Shown here: piece by piece, positions 35,910-48,682 of the stretch
Position numbering within the stretch: position 1 is the first letter of the stretch
Layout of the letters: every line of letters begins with the position of its first letter
Source: Armillaria gallica
Taxonomy: Eukaryota; Basidiomycota; Agaricomycetes; Agaricales; Physalacriaceae
Reading direction: 5' to 3'
DNA length: 64,000 bases
Assembly (NCBI GenBank): GCA_037576215.1
Contig: JBANDB010000009.1
Location: forward strand, 124,001 to 188,000
The notes under the pieces: generated by a model
The model's input: only the letters and a program-made list of their open reading frames with translations
Database searches by the model: none
Told to the model about the DNA's origin: nothing
Made by a program: the position numbers and the translations under genes

Positions 35910-38900
35910 ATGGAATACGATACACTCCCCGACATTCGAGACAATAACTCTCAGTATCCCGAGCCCATCGACGAAAGAATTAGAATGGCCGATGATTCGA
36001 ACAACTTATCACGAGACACCGTAACAGTAGTAGACGGGCCTGGGCAGTCTCAGGCTTCGTCAATCCATGACGCTATGGCAGAGAATGGGAAGAATCTACT
36101 TTCGCCTGTGGAGGAACCATTGCCACGTCGACCGGGGAAGAAACGACCAGCGCTTTTTGCTCTACCGCCTCAATCTGCTAGCACGCCTGCGCAAACTGGT
36201 ATGTGTACTTCATTAAGCGCTACCACTCTCCCCACAAGTCATTTTAGTTGATTCTCGAGGATATGCACCTAGTCAACCGTTTGAAGAAGCCAGGCCAACA
36301 TCCAGCATTTGGCGGGCTTACTTAGACGAAAGCTTGATTTACGATACAGACATGCTTGGAAACCAGAGAGGACAAGTCAATATCCTGCTCGTTTTTGTAA
36401 GATCATTCAGTCAAATGCGTGCTGCATCGCGTTAATTTTATTTCTCTCGCAGGCGGGACTTTTCTCGGCGATCGTGAGCGCCTTCATCGCGCAATCCGCA
36501 GGAAATCTCCAGCCAGACTATGAGAAATTGTCTGCACTCTTATCATTCGATCAGATCAATATACAGCTCGCGCTGGCCAGCGGCATTTCCCCAGACCGCA
36601 TCACCACATCCGGCGCTGACCCCACTACCCATTTTACTCCGGATCCTTTGGATTCATGGGTGAACGGGTTATGTTTTTCGAGCCTTACTCTCAGTCTCGC
36701 AACTGCATTGTTTGCCGTGCTTGCAGATGGGTGGTATTGCCATTATCTGTCGCCCGTTGCTGGAAACCCCCAAGTCCGCGCTCGTACTCGACATTTACGG
36801 TATACGGGTCTTCTTAATTGGCATGTCAGCACGTTAATTGGCATCCTACCACTCATGTTGCACCTATCCCTGTTTCTGTTTTTCATAGGACTGGTCCTAT
36901 CTCTCTTACGCCTACAGCCACAAATTGCCCTCGTGATAGGAATCATATCCATGAGCACTTTTATTGTCTACGTTGTCACCAATATTCTCCCAATAATATT
37001 CCCGGAGTGTCCATATAAAACGCCGCTCTCATCGGTTGTATATGCGATCATCATGTGGATACTTCAACGATTCGCCTCCGTCCTGAGGGCAATTACACCT
37101 CTAACATTCGAGTTTCATCCCGAGACAAAAACATTGCAGGGATTGGGAATCTATGCTGCAGAAAGATCACGTATCAAGCATGAAGTTGATGCACTTCTTT
37201 CTCTGTACGTGAGGTCTTCAACTGCGGCCATTCGTCGTCTCGTAATCCACGCTCTTGCTGGACTGCCTCCGGAATATATCAAGTATGCCGAGGAAGCTTT
37301 CACCTCTCACTGGGTCGAAATACGAGATGAGAAAGAAAGAATGTTAATGGATTGTATGGAGCTGACAAGAGATGGGTCTACTCAATGGGTTCCCAAGGAT
37401 ATCCCTAACATCGACCGTAGGATTGAGCCCCTCCTCCGTTTGGAGAGACTGTTCCACCCTTCAAGCCGGAAATTCCCGTTTGGCCTCTTCGGAGAACATG
37501 ATCTAGATTTCTCGAGGAAGGAAATCTCAGAGACCTTATTGACAACTCTGTCCTCCCTCGACGATTTGCATATCCGCATGCCAATAGGCCTGGATTCGCA
37601 GAAGAAAGTCGCTATGGATGCTCTCGCGGAAAATCATTTTCACCATCCTGATGTGTGGAAAAGCCTCTTCAACCATGTGTCTCAGCAAGGGTTATTTTAT
37701 CGGGAACAAAGTAGCTTTGACCTGTTGAGGCGGACCAACAAGTGCTCTGCTGATCTCACTATTGAGATGTGTCTTAGCTTGGTAACAACCATATATTTCC
37801 CCGAAAGGGATTCCTCCACATGGCACAGTTGCACTTTGGCAGACGCAGCAGTATATCATGATCGGAAAAATGTTCTTCGCACTCTTCTCTCCTTCTTCGA
37901 AAAATCAGAACTCGACAAATTCGACTTGTATCGAGAATCAGATAATTACGAAAGAAGACTTCTCCTCACCATTATGCGCCTCTTGGTGTCCGACTCCCAG
38001 TCAATCTTTCAAACCCGGTTTTCTTCAACTCATGATTCTACATTCTTCAGGAATCAGCTGTTGCGCATCGTGGTGCATGCACTCAACAAAAGTGTACATC
38101 CCCCCGCCATGTCACTCTTGAAGTTCGACCCCGAAATATTCAAGGCTATAGCGTCTTACGTTGCGTCTGATTTATTCACTTATCCACATTTCCGGGATCT
38201 CGAATGTTCCATCGTGCATGCTCTTGTATGCATGGCTTCGCTTATGCATCGAGAACCCCATTTCGACCTCCTTGTACCTCCTGAAGAATGGGCTACAAAA
38301 TCCTTATTTCTGAATATCCTCAACATCCAACAACAGAGCTACCACGAGAAATTTTCTTCCTATTCATCAGCCGTCAAATTCTCCCCCTTTCTTCAGAAAC
38401 ACTTTGGAAATATGGAGCACTTGGGTATCTTTGTGTTCGGTCAAGCGTTCTCCAAAGGCATTCTCCAAGCGTACGATGTTTTCCGGGAGCAAGGCGGTTT
38501 AATGCGTACTGCAGACAGAGAGTATCTCCATCCACAGGTCTTGGAAGGCTTCCGGGGTTACCTTATCGGGCTCTCAGAAGCTATGAAGAATACGGGCGAT
38601 CAGAGCCTTGATCCAGAAACGTTCCCTGGATGGCATATCCATGATCTCCACCGAGCAGTGGTCATTCGTTGCATTTGTGCGAGCATCGTTCGCAGTGGCA
38701 TCCCGCCACGTCCTATCTTATCCTTCGTGGTTTCAATTTATCCTCATCACCCCGAATGGTCTAAAATATTGGACACATTAAATTCACCAGACGACAAATA
38801 CTCCATTGAGAAATACAATTTCCACTGGTACCCATCACCAGACGACAAGGAGCGTTCGAAAAGGGATATGAAAGACGTTGTCAGAATTCTAGATGAGTGT

Positions 38901-39129
38901 CTCAAGGCGGCAATGGGTCCCAAGAATGACATCAACCAGGTATGCAGGTGATATCAATCTTTCGATCTACCGTCTACTGAATGCTTTCTAATAGCCGTCG
39001 ACGAGTTCCGACCCTCACAGTGGGTCACCGGAAACTCAACATGAATCACGATGGCAAATGTTTATGAGAAAGCGAAAGATCCTCAATACGGACATAGAAC
39101 TTGAGGCCCGAGATGTTGAGCGAGGATGA
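35910..39129 (+). CDS. DUF6535 domain membrane protein, 4 exons
   Basis: Predicted as exons 35910-36198, 36248-36396, 36453-38939 and 38995-39129 (introns of 49, 56 and 55 nt, all GT-AG), giving 1019 aa with phases that fit throughout. Residues 1-110 are polar and probably disordered. The DUF6535 domain follows: an RAYLDES lead-in, LLVFAGLFSAIVSAFI as the first membrane segment, LQPDYEKLSALL, WVNGLCFSSLTLSLATAL as a second, LNWHVSTLIGILPLM and two more hydrophobic segments, and FPECPYKTPLS. About 650 residues after it are helical and soluble-looking, of unknown role. The fourth exon adds a charged tail (FMRKRKILNT) and is preferred over reading on to a stop at 38951. Function of the family is unknown. 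It is the only multi-exon gene in the window without a visible lesion. Confidence 0.88.
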
Positions 39130-39540
39130 CGAAGTGGCTGGAATTTGCATTAAAGGACATGGCCGGACCAGGACCAATTGTTATGGATACGCCCTACCTA
39201 CTAGGTTTACTAAGTCTCCGGATGCCTGGACAAGGACTAATTGTTTCTCTTAACTTCTTGTATATTCTGTACAAGTACCAGAAACCCGCAGAACATTCTT
39301 GATAAGTTGTACTGCCACGAATGTTTCCACCATCGCCGTGTCTCTCCATGAACTATCAGCGCAATCGTCTCATTGACGAATGGCGCACCCTCATATTGGG
39401 CAGGTTGAACTGAACAACGAGGTTCTTTCTCTGTCTGGCAGTTCAAAGAGCCACCCAGTAGCACAATATCCTAGCTCACACGAGAGAAGGGCCCTGAAAA
39501 TGCGTTGCTACCATGCTCATAGAGATCTGAAAGAAGCAAC
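39130..39540. other. No gene seen
   Basis: 3' flank of the DUF6535 gene leading into the repeat block. No supported feature. Confidence 0.4.
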
Positions 39541-41324
39541 GCGTGGCCGTACTCTTTTCTTCGTCGGCGTCAGGACCGGCCCGGTGCGAAGGCAGCGCTG
39601 TTTGCAGCAATTGATCCCGACTTTTTACCTTATCTTCATCACCTGCTCCCTGCTATTCCGCCAAATCTTCGCCCAAGACATCTTCTCTGCAAGTCTGCAT
39701 ATGATTATGGGCAGTGCAAGGACTGTGGTTACCGCTGGGGATAGATCGCAACAGAGGTGAACTAAACCGTGCGGTTGTGGCTAGCGCATATGCCCTGTCA
39801 TCAGAACATCATATCGACGTCATTGAGCTATGGAGTGGAATAAGGACCACCGATAACCTCCTCGCACAGGTTCTTTACATGTCAGCCTCTGACGCGGGTA
39901 TTTGGAAACGAGGGCGGATCCAGGTGAGCATCGTTTTTATTTTCCTGGGATGAAGACCTAGTTAAACCTTGCTTACAGCGAGATCCGGGCCCCGAGAATG
40001 ACGTTATGCTCTGTTAAGGCAAAGACAACGATGTTTTGTAGTACGGTCGCTGAGCTGGAGTGCACGTTGGGGAATACGAGGTGAGAATGCATCTCGTCAA
40101 CTCTGCATCACTCATGAAGTCTTCTTTCTCTGCAGGCAATGGATGAGCAATCCTAAAAGTGTGTGTCTGCATTTCCATGCAATAGTTCGACGACCTGATG
40201 ACATCTAATATAGCGTATATTCATCAACTACTGTGGAGAATACAACGAGCGTCTATTTTTCAAGATATATCTAGCCGATGATAAGCCAGTTACGTCACTC
40301 ATCCAAGCTATGTTGTACGGAAGAACGGACGATTTTGGTCCCACATAAATGAAGCTCAAGACCGAACCTTCCAGTCAACGAAGCGAACTTTCCGTTAACC
40401 GTTGCAGCCCTTGTCGGTCCTAGGACCACACGTTGATTTCAAGGAATATATGCTGCTTCGCCAACCCGCATTGATATCCCGTTGACTGGCTTCGCCTATG
40501 AAAGATATGGCTGCAACCATGTCCGGTCCTGCACGCCTTTTTCTCCATCGGCCTTGAACTCGTTGTATTGCATAGGCTCGCTGGGAATCTGTATTCTGCG
40601 GAGACGGTCGTCTCGTGTAGCGGCGCATGGTTTAAGCTCATCAATCAAGGTCCTGCCCGTGGTAGACACGACACTTCGATCAAGATGCTCCCTCCACCAG
40701 TCACTGCGTGTCGCCTCGACACCCTCTTCTTTCTGTCACACTCTCCATATGTATGCCCTCCGTATATATGATGAAAGGTGAGCCTCGACTAATGGTTGCC
40801 TAGATAGCTCCAAACATGGAATCGTCCAGTTGCGAAGAGCTTCTTTCCCGGAGTTCTTCTCTGTCGCCATTCTCGGTATGGTACTTCGCACTGGCTATAT
40901 CTTGGACGGCCCCCTTCGTATTTTCCCAGACCACACCACTATGGTTCCTCAGTTTCTTCTATACACGTTAAAGTGGCTTACCACGAGTTGATTGTATCCT
41001 GCTTCTGCGAGTGTCCTATGTTATCGACTTTCGTGTCTTCCTCACTAACCACTCAGGGATTCCGAATTTGCTTCCGAGGTATGGCTGTCGCGACATATAT
41101 TCTGTGTGCTAATCATTTACTGTTAGTAGAGCCGACCGCAACAAGGATTCCCTCTAATATTTAAATGATGGCATTCTTCAAGCGATAGCAGAGGTATGCG
41201 GGAAGATGGTCACCGAACCTTTACCTAGGTACGGAACATGGAGCCAGTGATGCCTTTTTGATGGCTTGTTTGGATTTAGAGCAGAGTGTCATGGTTATCT
41301 CAAAAACACGGCATACGTGCCATT

Positions 41325-41406
41325 ACACTTATGGTGAAATGATTAATGCTTGTCTGTCATGGCTCACTTTAGTTGTGATGTAGGGGTTCGACTCCCCTTT
41401 GGCATA
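41325..41406 (+). pseudogene. tRNA-Gly-like relic
   Basis: It keeps the A-box-like TGGTGAAATG and a perfect T arm GGGGTTCGACTCCCC. The acceptor ends (ACACTTA and TTGGCAT) and the anticodon stem no longer pair. Paralogous in position to 9636-9706. Confidence 0.6.
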
Positions 41407-42064
41407 TATTCTGCATGTCCATTGCATATCCAAAGCTTTTTTTTGGCAGTGCCTCTTGGGACCCATGGAGAGATATGCCGTATTCATGAAATATGCCGGG
41501 CGAGCTTAAAATATGAAGCAGCTTACAGAATCTTATGCTCTTCCCGCTATCATCGACGTCATGTCAGAGCTTGCTACCGTATTTCTCCACTCGGAGGATC
41601 ATATTCCGTGGGTGTATGGCTTTGGTCTGTCATTGGTGAATACTAGGTCGGGCGGAAATGCAGGTTCCAATGGTAGTGGTAGCATAACAGATACTTCATC
41701 TCGCATCCTAGCTGAACTCCCCCTAGGATTATATGTAGCGGGGACGCAACATACGTGAACCCAAATAATCCACACTCTCATGCTCGGTGTCAGAAGTTGG
41801 CCTTTCTTTTGAAGGTGGACTTTACTGCAACAGATCGGCATGTCCTATTCATGCCTCGTAACAGTCTGGTCCACTCTATTAGCCAGAATCGTACGTGCTA
41901 GATCTGCATACATACAAGGCACTATTCTCACTAGCCACGATGAAGCAGAAAATTTCCAAGGCGATGCCGGGTGTCGGTTTCAGCTAAGGAATATCTACTG
42001 CGTATCCGAAAGGACTCGGACTAGTGGCAATGTATTCATCGCCGCTTGCTCGATGACGCCGTTT

Positions 42065-43565
42065 GCTGTTCAACCGGGTGAAGGATAGCTAGCCTTCAAT
42101 AGATTGGTACAATGCAATTCTTCAGGGATGAGTTAGTCACTGAATATATGTACGTCGGGCTCATCACCTTTGAATCTTGGCGATGTTGTAGCGCGTTTTC
42201 TCTATTTGCACAGGGTAGGATCGAAAGAACCAAGAATGGTAGCTGCTTTCAATATGTTGGAGCTGGATTGAATTAAAACTTATGCTGTTCTGATTTGTAT
42301 TTCTTTTGATTTTCGTACTCCTGTCGGCAATCGGGTCTTCATCTGGCTCAAATTTAGACAGGGTGCGACTCGGTCACGGCTCAGGGTGAATCAAACTTCA
42401 AAAATCGATACCTGATAGTGAAGAGACGCAACTCGCAAGCTGCTAAGCGAAGAGGTCACATTTGGGTCAGAAGCAATAAGGTATACAATAGGAAGGACGG
42501 GCCGGTCTTCCGTACAGCGCGTACGCGGCAATATCTGCATCTATTGATCAATTTGATCTTACCTCTTGCCACCAAAACCTTCGCGTAGCATATCGTCGGC
42601 TCGCATGGAGTTGTGCTCATTTTATGTGCCCATACCCTGGTTAAAATTGGAACGTGAAGAAGACCTGCAGTTCTAGCTCGCTCGTACTCGGACACCATCG
42701 ATTTGTGGAATGGAAGAACAGCGACCGCCGATAGCTCGGATTAGGGAGGACCTTTAGCCAGTGGTGCGTAGTAGTCAGTTATTTCTCACGCAGAGCTGAC
42801 GGAATGAACAGTTCGAAGGAGACCCCCAGCACCATGAGCAAGAGGCGCGCGGCACAATGACTGCGGCGACAGGCAGTATCATCTCGACGTCATCGATTAT
42901 AGCAAGCCACGACTGATGCTCTTGGCGCGGGACACTTGAAAGAATGAGCTGTATCTCTCGCGAATCGCAACTCAGCGGCTTCTCGAGTCCAGTCTTTTCC
43001 ATCTCCCCTGGACCAGTTCCAACTCAAGACCAGCAGTCATCTATGCTAAAGTCGACATTCTCGTGCGCCCCAGAGATATAGTCCGGTTGAGTACGCCATA
43101 TCTTACCCGGCCTTCCTCTCGCTCACTCTCCTTTTAGCATCCAGGCCTCGCGTCTATAATAACAGCACCCAACGAATGAGAAGCGGGTTTTCAATGCGCC
43201 GAAGAAATATGTTCAGTCTACACAGAGGATGGTTCGCTTTGATTTCATCCGGCAACGCCCCAGCTGACCCTTCCTTAGATACGTGCCTCAGGCCTAGCAG
43301 GGACTGCCGGGGCGAACCCTGTCGGTCGCTGTCAAGACATTCTGATTGCTTCGTCGTTGGGCTTGAAAGCACTGCATATATGCGTGCTGGTTCTGGAGTA
43401 CGACGCATCTTCAGCTCCATGTGGCTCCTGATGGGATCATCGTATTCATGAAACTTAATCTCATAACTGTACGTCTGCCTTTTCATCTCGATGTTCAGTC
43501 TTCCTTCTTACATATGATTCTAGATACTTTCATATAACTACCTTACTGAATACAAGCGACTCTCC
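42065..43565 (+). repeat. 1.5-kb repeat module, copy 5 of 7
   Basis: Closest to copy 2. The fossil intron is at 43469-43523 (GTACGTC to TTCTAG, branch site decayed to CTTAC). Frames of up to 110 codons on either strand are not conserved between copies. Confidence 0.75.
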
Positions 43566-44800
43566 ATTTTACCCAGAGTGACGTCAGGCAATACCAAAGG
43601 ATACGCACGTTCCTACTTATTCGGCTGTTCAACTACCGGGATGAGCGAGAGCATGATATTCCACACGAGCCTCATTGGGAATCAAGCGGCCCAAAACAAC
43701 GATGCAATTGCACGTGCCACGCCCGGCCGCTGAGATAAGGGTGCTGCGATGTATGATTCTGCGGTGATCCGACTATACACCTCCTTACCCGGTCGACATT
43801 AAGCTTCCCTATTCTCGGTATTGATCCCTGCTTCTCATATTTATCCCGTATTCCTACAAAGCTTGATTCTATAATTTCTATTTAACTGTGGCTGATTCGT
43901 CTTCACAGGATTCACTTTTCGGTTCCTTCTTTGCCGTGTGAACGAGATACTGGATCAACGAGCATAGTAGTGCGTAAATCATTTCCTACATATTATAGTT
44001 TCTCTGATCTTAGAATGGGCAGAAGTCCGGTGGATTAAAAACTTACAGAACGATACCTAATGGAACGATCTGCCACTGAAACACGATGCTACGTATGACA
44101 TGCATTGTACGGGCTATCGGTAAACCTCCTACCTCGTGTTTCCGGGATACGGTAGAACCGCACGAAACACGCATATGCCCAGGTAGTGTCGATGTCGGCA
44201 GCCCATCTTTACCTTTGTAATCTTCCCATTCTGTCAAATCTGAATATCTCGTGGGTGTGTTGTCGTTTCCAGGGCAATGATTCGAAGTTAAGTCGAACGT
44301 TTCATTCGAGCGCTGATTTCATTTTCGTTTCTTCCACTCACAGCTATCTTCCAGGAGTTCGGATTGAACATCTGGGAGCAGTACGTCTCATTCATCCTCC
44401 CTTGTCTAGACAAGTGTGGGCTTCCGGATTGAGGATCCATGTTGAATCTTGAATGATTCGTGTTTCTTTCGCCAAGCTAGCAGTTTCCCTAATTACTACC
44501 CTTGGCATAACGTAGATGATGGTTAGCTCTCTGGAAGGGAGATCGACCGTCGGCAACACGAACAAGAGACACACAGCACGACGAAGAGTAGTCAGTAAAC
44601 AGCAGAATGGCGGTTTCTTGAGCCGCATTCACAGCTATCGTAATCCGCTCATCTTCAGGCTCTTATTATCTCGCAACTCATAGGCCCGTTTCACCACCCT
44701 GCACACTGGTATGTGACCTTCAGCCTGTTCAAGAATCAAAGGACGGTACTCTCAGCTAGGTAAGTTACATCTTATCACACCATTACTACTGTATATGGCA

Positions 44801-44821
44801 GGAGGGGGAGGGAGGGGGGGG
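44801..44821 (+). other. G-rich tract, possible G-quadruplex
   Basis: Runs of five, three and eight G separated by single A residues. A four-layer fold is possible on paper. It lies at the junction between duplicated block B and module copy 6. Confidence 0.5.
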
Positions 44822-44859
44822 TCCACCCGGCCTTAAACGCAAAAATGTACGTCATGTGC

Positions 44860-45950
44860 GCAATTTTATTTCCGCCACCCCCTTGATTTGCATGGTCTTA
44901 GCTCTTGCCACCAAAACTTTTCTTTGGCATATCTTCAGCTGCCGTGCGGTTAAACCCGTTGCTGTGCTCATGTCTCCACACAGACTTAGAACGCGACGGA
45001 AGACCATTGGCAATGGCTTGCTCCTGCTCTGGCGCGAGCGATTTATGTAGAGGAAGAATGGCGACCATCGATGTTCTGATTGGGAGTTCTGGTGCGGTAT
45101 AGTCAGATGCTTCGAGCAGAGAGCTGATGGAACCAATAGCTCGAGGGATACTGTTGGCACGAGCGCAGCTGCGACGCTGTACCGACCGATGCTCTTGTCA
45201 CGTCGATGAGATCGCAGTGGCAGCTTCTCGAATCCATTCTGTTCATCTCTCCGTATGCAGTTCCGACCCAAAGCTTGACGATGCACGATAACCCAACAAT
45301 TCCTTCCTTCCTTCCTTCCTTCCTATTACCTGCTGTGTTTCAACCTCCTGTTATCCCTGCATCACCTCTTGTCATGGTGCCTTACGTTGATCTTCTGCTC
45401 GCAGGGTGGTGACTATGCTGCAGTAGAGATTCTCGTATCATCCCGGATATAGTCCAGCTGAGTATGCGATGTCTTACCCGACCTTTCTCTCGCTCACTCT
45501 CCGTTCAGCATCCAGTTCTCGCGTCAATGACACCAGTGCGAAACAAATTTGAAGGGGTTTTCAAAGCATCAAGAAATGCGTATACGCTACGGGGAGAATG
45601 GTTCGCTTTGATTTTATCCGGCATAAAGCTGACTAATTCTTGCTTAGATACAGACTTTGGGCGTAGCAGGGACTGGCGGAGTAAATTCTGTCGCTCGCTA
45701 CCAAGATGTTTTGGTTGCTTCGTCGACGTTGGGCTTGAGAGCAACGCATATATGCTTGCCGTTCTGAAGTACATTGCCTCGTCAGCTCCGTGCGAGTCTT
45801 GATGGGATCACCATGACATGAAAAGGAAACCCTGATGTCATACTTGTATGTCCGCCTTTTCATCTTAACGTTTAGACTTCCTTCTGACATTATGATTCTA
45901 GTTAATTTCATGTAACTACTGTACTAAACACGAACTGACATCCACCTAAC
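44860..45950 (+). repeat. 1.5-kb repeat module, copy 6 of 7 (5'-truncated)
   Basis: Lacks the first part of the module. The fossil intron is at 45846-45901 (GTATGTCC, CTGAC, TTCTAG). An earlier intron-like segment ends in CCGTTCAG near 45509. Confidence 0.7.
45301..45324 (+). repeat. (TTCC)n microsatellite
   Basis: Six tandem copies of a tetranucleotide in TCCT phase, within module copy 6. Confidence 0.9.
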
Positions 45951-47439
45951 TGAGAGAGCAATACCTTTACTCTGAGTTCTTGCATAGGCGGAGTATGTTA
46001 GCCGAAGACCCGACTGGATGGCGTAGCCTTGCCATCACTTTCATATCCAGTCCGTCGCACCGGAACAAATGGCGCTCGCAGCATATGCTCATGAATGAAC
46101 CTTGCGACACTGGAAACTCACGGCAGAAAATCTTCCTCTCGCTTTGAACTGTCGCATGTCGGTCTCTATCTCGATTTTGGGAGATCTCAGATGACTCCCG
46201 ATTTCACCAGCTAAGACGAATTGCCGTGTACACCTGATTTTCGTGCTCGTCTTTTGTTCTATTATCTCTCACAGTGCTCCGCCAGGGAATGTAAGGAGCC
46301 TGGTTCCACTGTGACCATCACGATAGCCCATGTTACTTGGAGCAAAAGCAATGTCGTTAGATCAGACCTTTGCTATCACCCTTTGTGAGTAATCCTCTAT
46401 TCATTCTGATTTTATCTTACCTGATGCGACTTTAAAGCATGCACTTCAGATGCTTCACTAAAGGCAAACCATCAAGGAGAATAGTAGACGGCCTCGAAAA
46501 TGCTTCCTGTGGATACCTCTGTGGCCATGTCCATTCAAGCGATAGATTTGGGTGGAATGAAGACGACAACTGAAGCTGGATGCTTATTTGCGGAGTGTGC
46601 GCGCTAGCCAGACGATGAGGACCTGAACGCATAGATACCGTTTTCTAATGGTTCCCTACATGCTTCACAGCGAGAAGATCGTATTCATCCCTGCGGCTTG
46701 TCATTATCTTGATCAATCTGGAAGCCGTAGCCCAGCTGCTGTACCTCCTATTACGTGCTTCGATTCAAGATTCTGAACATTCGATTATCTCCCTTCCTTT
46801 GGCATTCCTTACCTTTACTCCCAGGTCAAACGTGCTTCGGAGATTAGAGTGTATTGCATTAAGTTGATTAACTCATCCCCATCGCTCACTTCAAGTTCGA
46901 TCTTTAGATACGCTTTTTCTCCGCAACAGGATAAAGGAAGCTTCAACATCAGGTTTATGGATACTGATAACGTGAGGCATCTTTCTCTGTTCGGTTGGTG
47001 CCTACATTCCTGAACCTCGCTCGCTCTCCCATTCTCAAGACCTCAACCGTTACCGGAATCGTATGTAGCATGGATATCTTGTAGTATAATGTGTATCCAT
47101 ATATCCTTCTTGCTCCGTTGGATTTGTCGGATCTTAGTTTTTAAACACCTCGAGAAAGATAGGTTTCATAAGACCGACGGACGCTAAGATCAATGGTATT
47201 GAAAGGATGTCCTCAATGCTTATGCGGGAACAAAGCGAGACCGAATGCAACGTAAGCACCTAATTTACGTTTACTCAGTGGGGAAATTTTTCTGAGACTC
47301 GCCAAGATTTTACCTAGGTGGTGAATACGGAATCAGCGACGCGTTTCCGTTACCTTTGGTGATTTAGAGAGAAAGGATATTGCCACAAGTCACCTTCTTT
47401 CCTAGTAATGTATTCATGCCTCATATCTTATGCCCTGGA
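45950..47439 (+). repeat. Decayed repeat, no gene
   Basis: 47080-47360 matches 20440-20680. The part between 46130 and 47060 has weak similarity to 24270-24720 but no recognisable gene. Confidence 0.45.
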
Positions 47440-47536
47440 ACGCCGATGGTGAAACGGTTATCATGCTTGCCTTCCATTCCAGAGCATGCCCGGGCGTTTT
47501 GAGCAAGCGGTAGGGGTTCGACTCCCCTTCGGCGTA
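47440..47536 (+). tRNA. tRNA-Gly(UCC) with 25-nt intron
   Basis: A full cloverleaf can be drawn. The acceptor stem ACGCCGA/TCGGCGT has seven perfect pairs with discriminator A. The D stem is GTGA/TCAT. The anticodon stem CTTGC/GCAAG has loop CTTCCA plus A and anticodon TCC at 47473-47475. The T arm is AGGGG/CCCCT around TTCGACT. A 25-nt intron (47477-47501) sits at the canonical site after position 37, leaving 72 nt mature. The B box GGTTCGACTCC is a perfect match to consensus and the A box TGGTGAAACGG is close. Position 1:72 is A:T, a paired change from the usual G:C, so it may be a recent paralogue rather than the main gene. Confidence 0.8.
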
Positions 47537-47634
47537 TGCGTTTTAGGGCAGCGCACGAAACCTCTGGGCAGGTAAGTAACTGTTCGTCACTGACCCCGCC
47601 CCAGGAGGGTAGTTTTTCTACGGTAACTTACCGT

Positions 47635-48065
47635 TAGGGTTGCGCACGAAACCTCCAGGGGGGGTAATATACGGTTTTGAACCGATCCCTCCCTAAGGGG
47701 GGTGTTTTGATACGGTAATTTACCGTTAGTTACCTATCACGTGCGAATATCACATGATTGACGCGCAGCAATTACAAATTTTTATCCAGAATCTTTATCT
47801 TCGCGCTTTTTGCGTATTTTCCTCTCCTATGAGCTATAATTTAGTGCAGAGCATTACAGAATGAAACCTTATTTTGTACACATAAATTATATTAGTAGAG
47901 TTAAATATGATGGTGATTTTGCTGCTCCTGCATCATCACATGACAGGTAAGTTTCCTCGATGAAAACCCCTCCAGCGGGGGGAGGTAAATTACTAGTAAC
48001 TAACCAGTAACTTACCTGTCCGAAACCCTACTGTATCAATACCTAGGGTTTCGTGCGCAACCCTA
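47635..48065. mobile_element. Inner MITE 1, same family as the outer
   Basis: Perfect 19-bp inverted ends TAGGGTTGCGCACGAAACC with an exact 8-bp duplication CTTACCGT (47627-47634 and 48066-48073). At 431 bp its interior aligns with the outer element (TTACCGTTA, TCACGTGC, TTATCTTCGCG). It is a younger family member inserted about 90 bp into an older one. Confidence 0.9.
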
Positions 48066-48112
48066 CTTACCGTTACTTACCTCTCACGTGCATCCTCACA
48101 TGACAAGCGCAC

Positions 48113-48682
48113 TAGGGTTCCATAAGAAATGTCCGAATTCTAAACATCATATTTAAAACATGGTTTATAACATGTTTGAAACCGGTTTTAAACACAAGGG
48201 GTCCAAATGGGTGTGTTTACAATTGTTAATAATTATGACGTTTTCGCAGCTTTTACAAGCAGAAATCAGTGCTCTATCCATCTACAGAGCAAATTTGGTG
48301 GATGAACATAGTATTTGTTGGCATTCCAGATGAAATTCTGACAGTTTCCTTAGTTTTGTCACTAATCCTTGCAAAAGTAATGGACATGTCTATATATATC
48401 CAGTCATCTTGGCTAATGTAACAACGTGACCGACTAATCGCCAACAGTATGCGAGCCTGGATTAAGCCATACAGTGCTCCTCTGGCATTTTACAAGGGTA
48501 TCAAAGTTGTCTACATGCAAGCATGTTATAAACATTGTTTATATCTCATTTTTAACAGGTTAATAACATTTCTTACCAAGTTGTTTGAAACATGTTTGAA
48601 ACATCTGTTTATAATACCCAAATTAGGAAGGATGTTTATAACCGGTTTTAAACACGGACCCATAATATCTTACGGAACCCTA
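48113..48682. mobile_element. Inner MITE 2, different family
   Basis: The inverted ends are TAGGGTTCCATAAG and, reverse-complemented at the right, TAGGGTTCCGTAAG, with an exact 8-bp duplication AAGCGCAC (48105-48112 and 48683-48690). It is 570 bp and AT-rich, with repeated GTTTATAAC-like and CCGGTTTTAAACAC motifs near both ends. Its interior does not align with the other two elements. Confidence 0.88.

Larger units (their letters stand above)
39540..44780 (+). repeat. Large duplicated block, copy B
   Basis: Direct-orientation counterpart of 7470-13640, about 32 kb downstream. It lacks the extra DNA and MITE found at 9.76-10.6 kb in copy A. It carries a tRNA-Gly-like relic (41325-41406), module copy 5 (42065-43565) and a minus-strand tRNA-like relic (43671-43750). 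No intact gene. Confidence 0.8.

Noticed and set aside
36743..37579. Minus-strand frames inside the DUF6535 gene
   Set aside because: Shadows of a well-supported plus-strand coding exon.
43154..43486. 110-codon minus-strand frame and similar ones at 19071-19442 and 45633-45911
   Set aside because: They recur because the modules are repeats, but start, stop and frame are not conserved across the seven copies and they cross the fossil intron.
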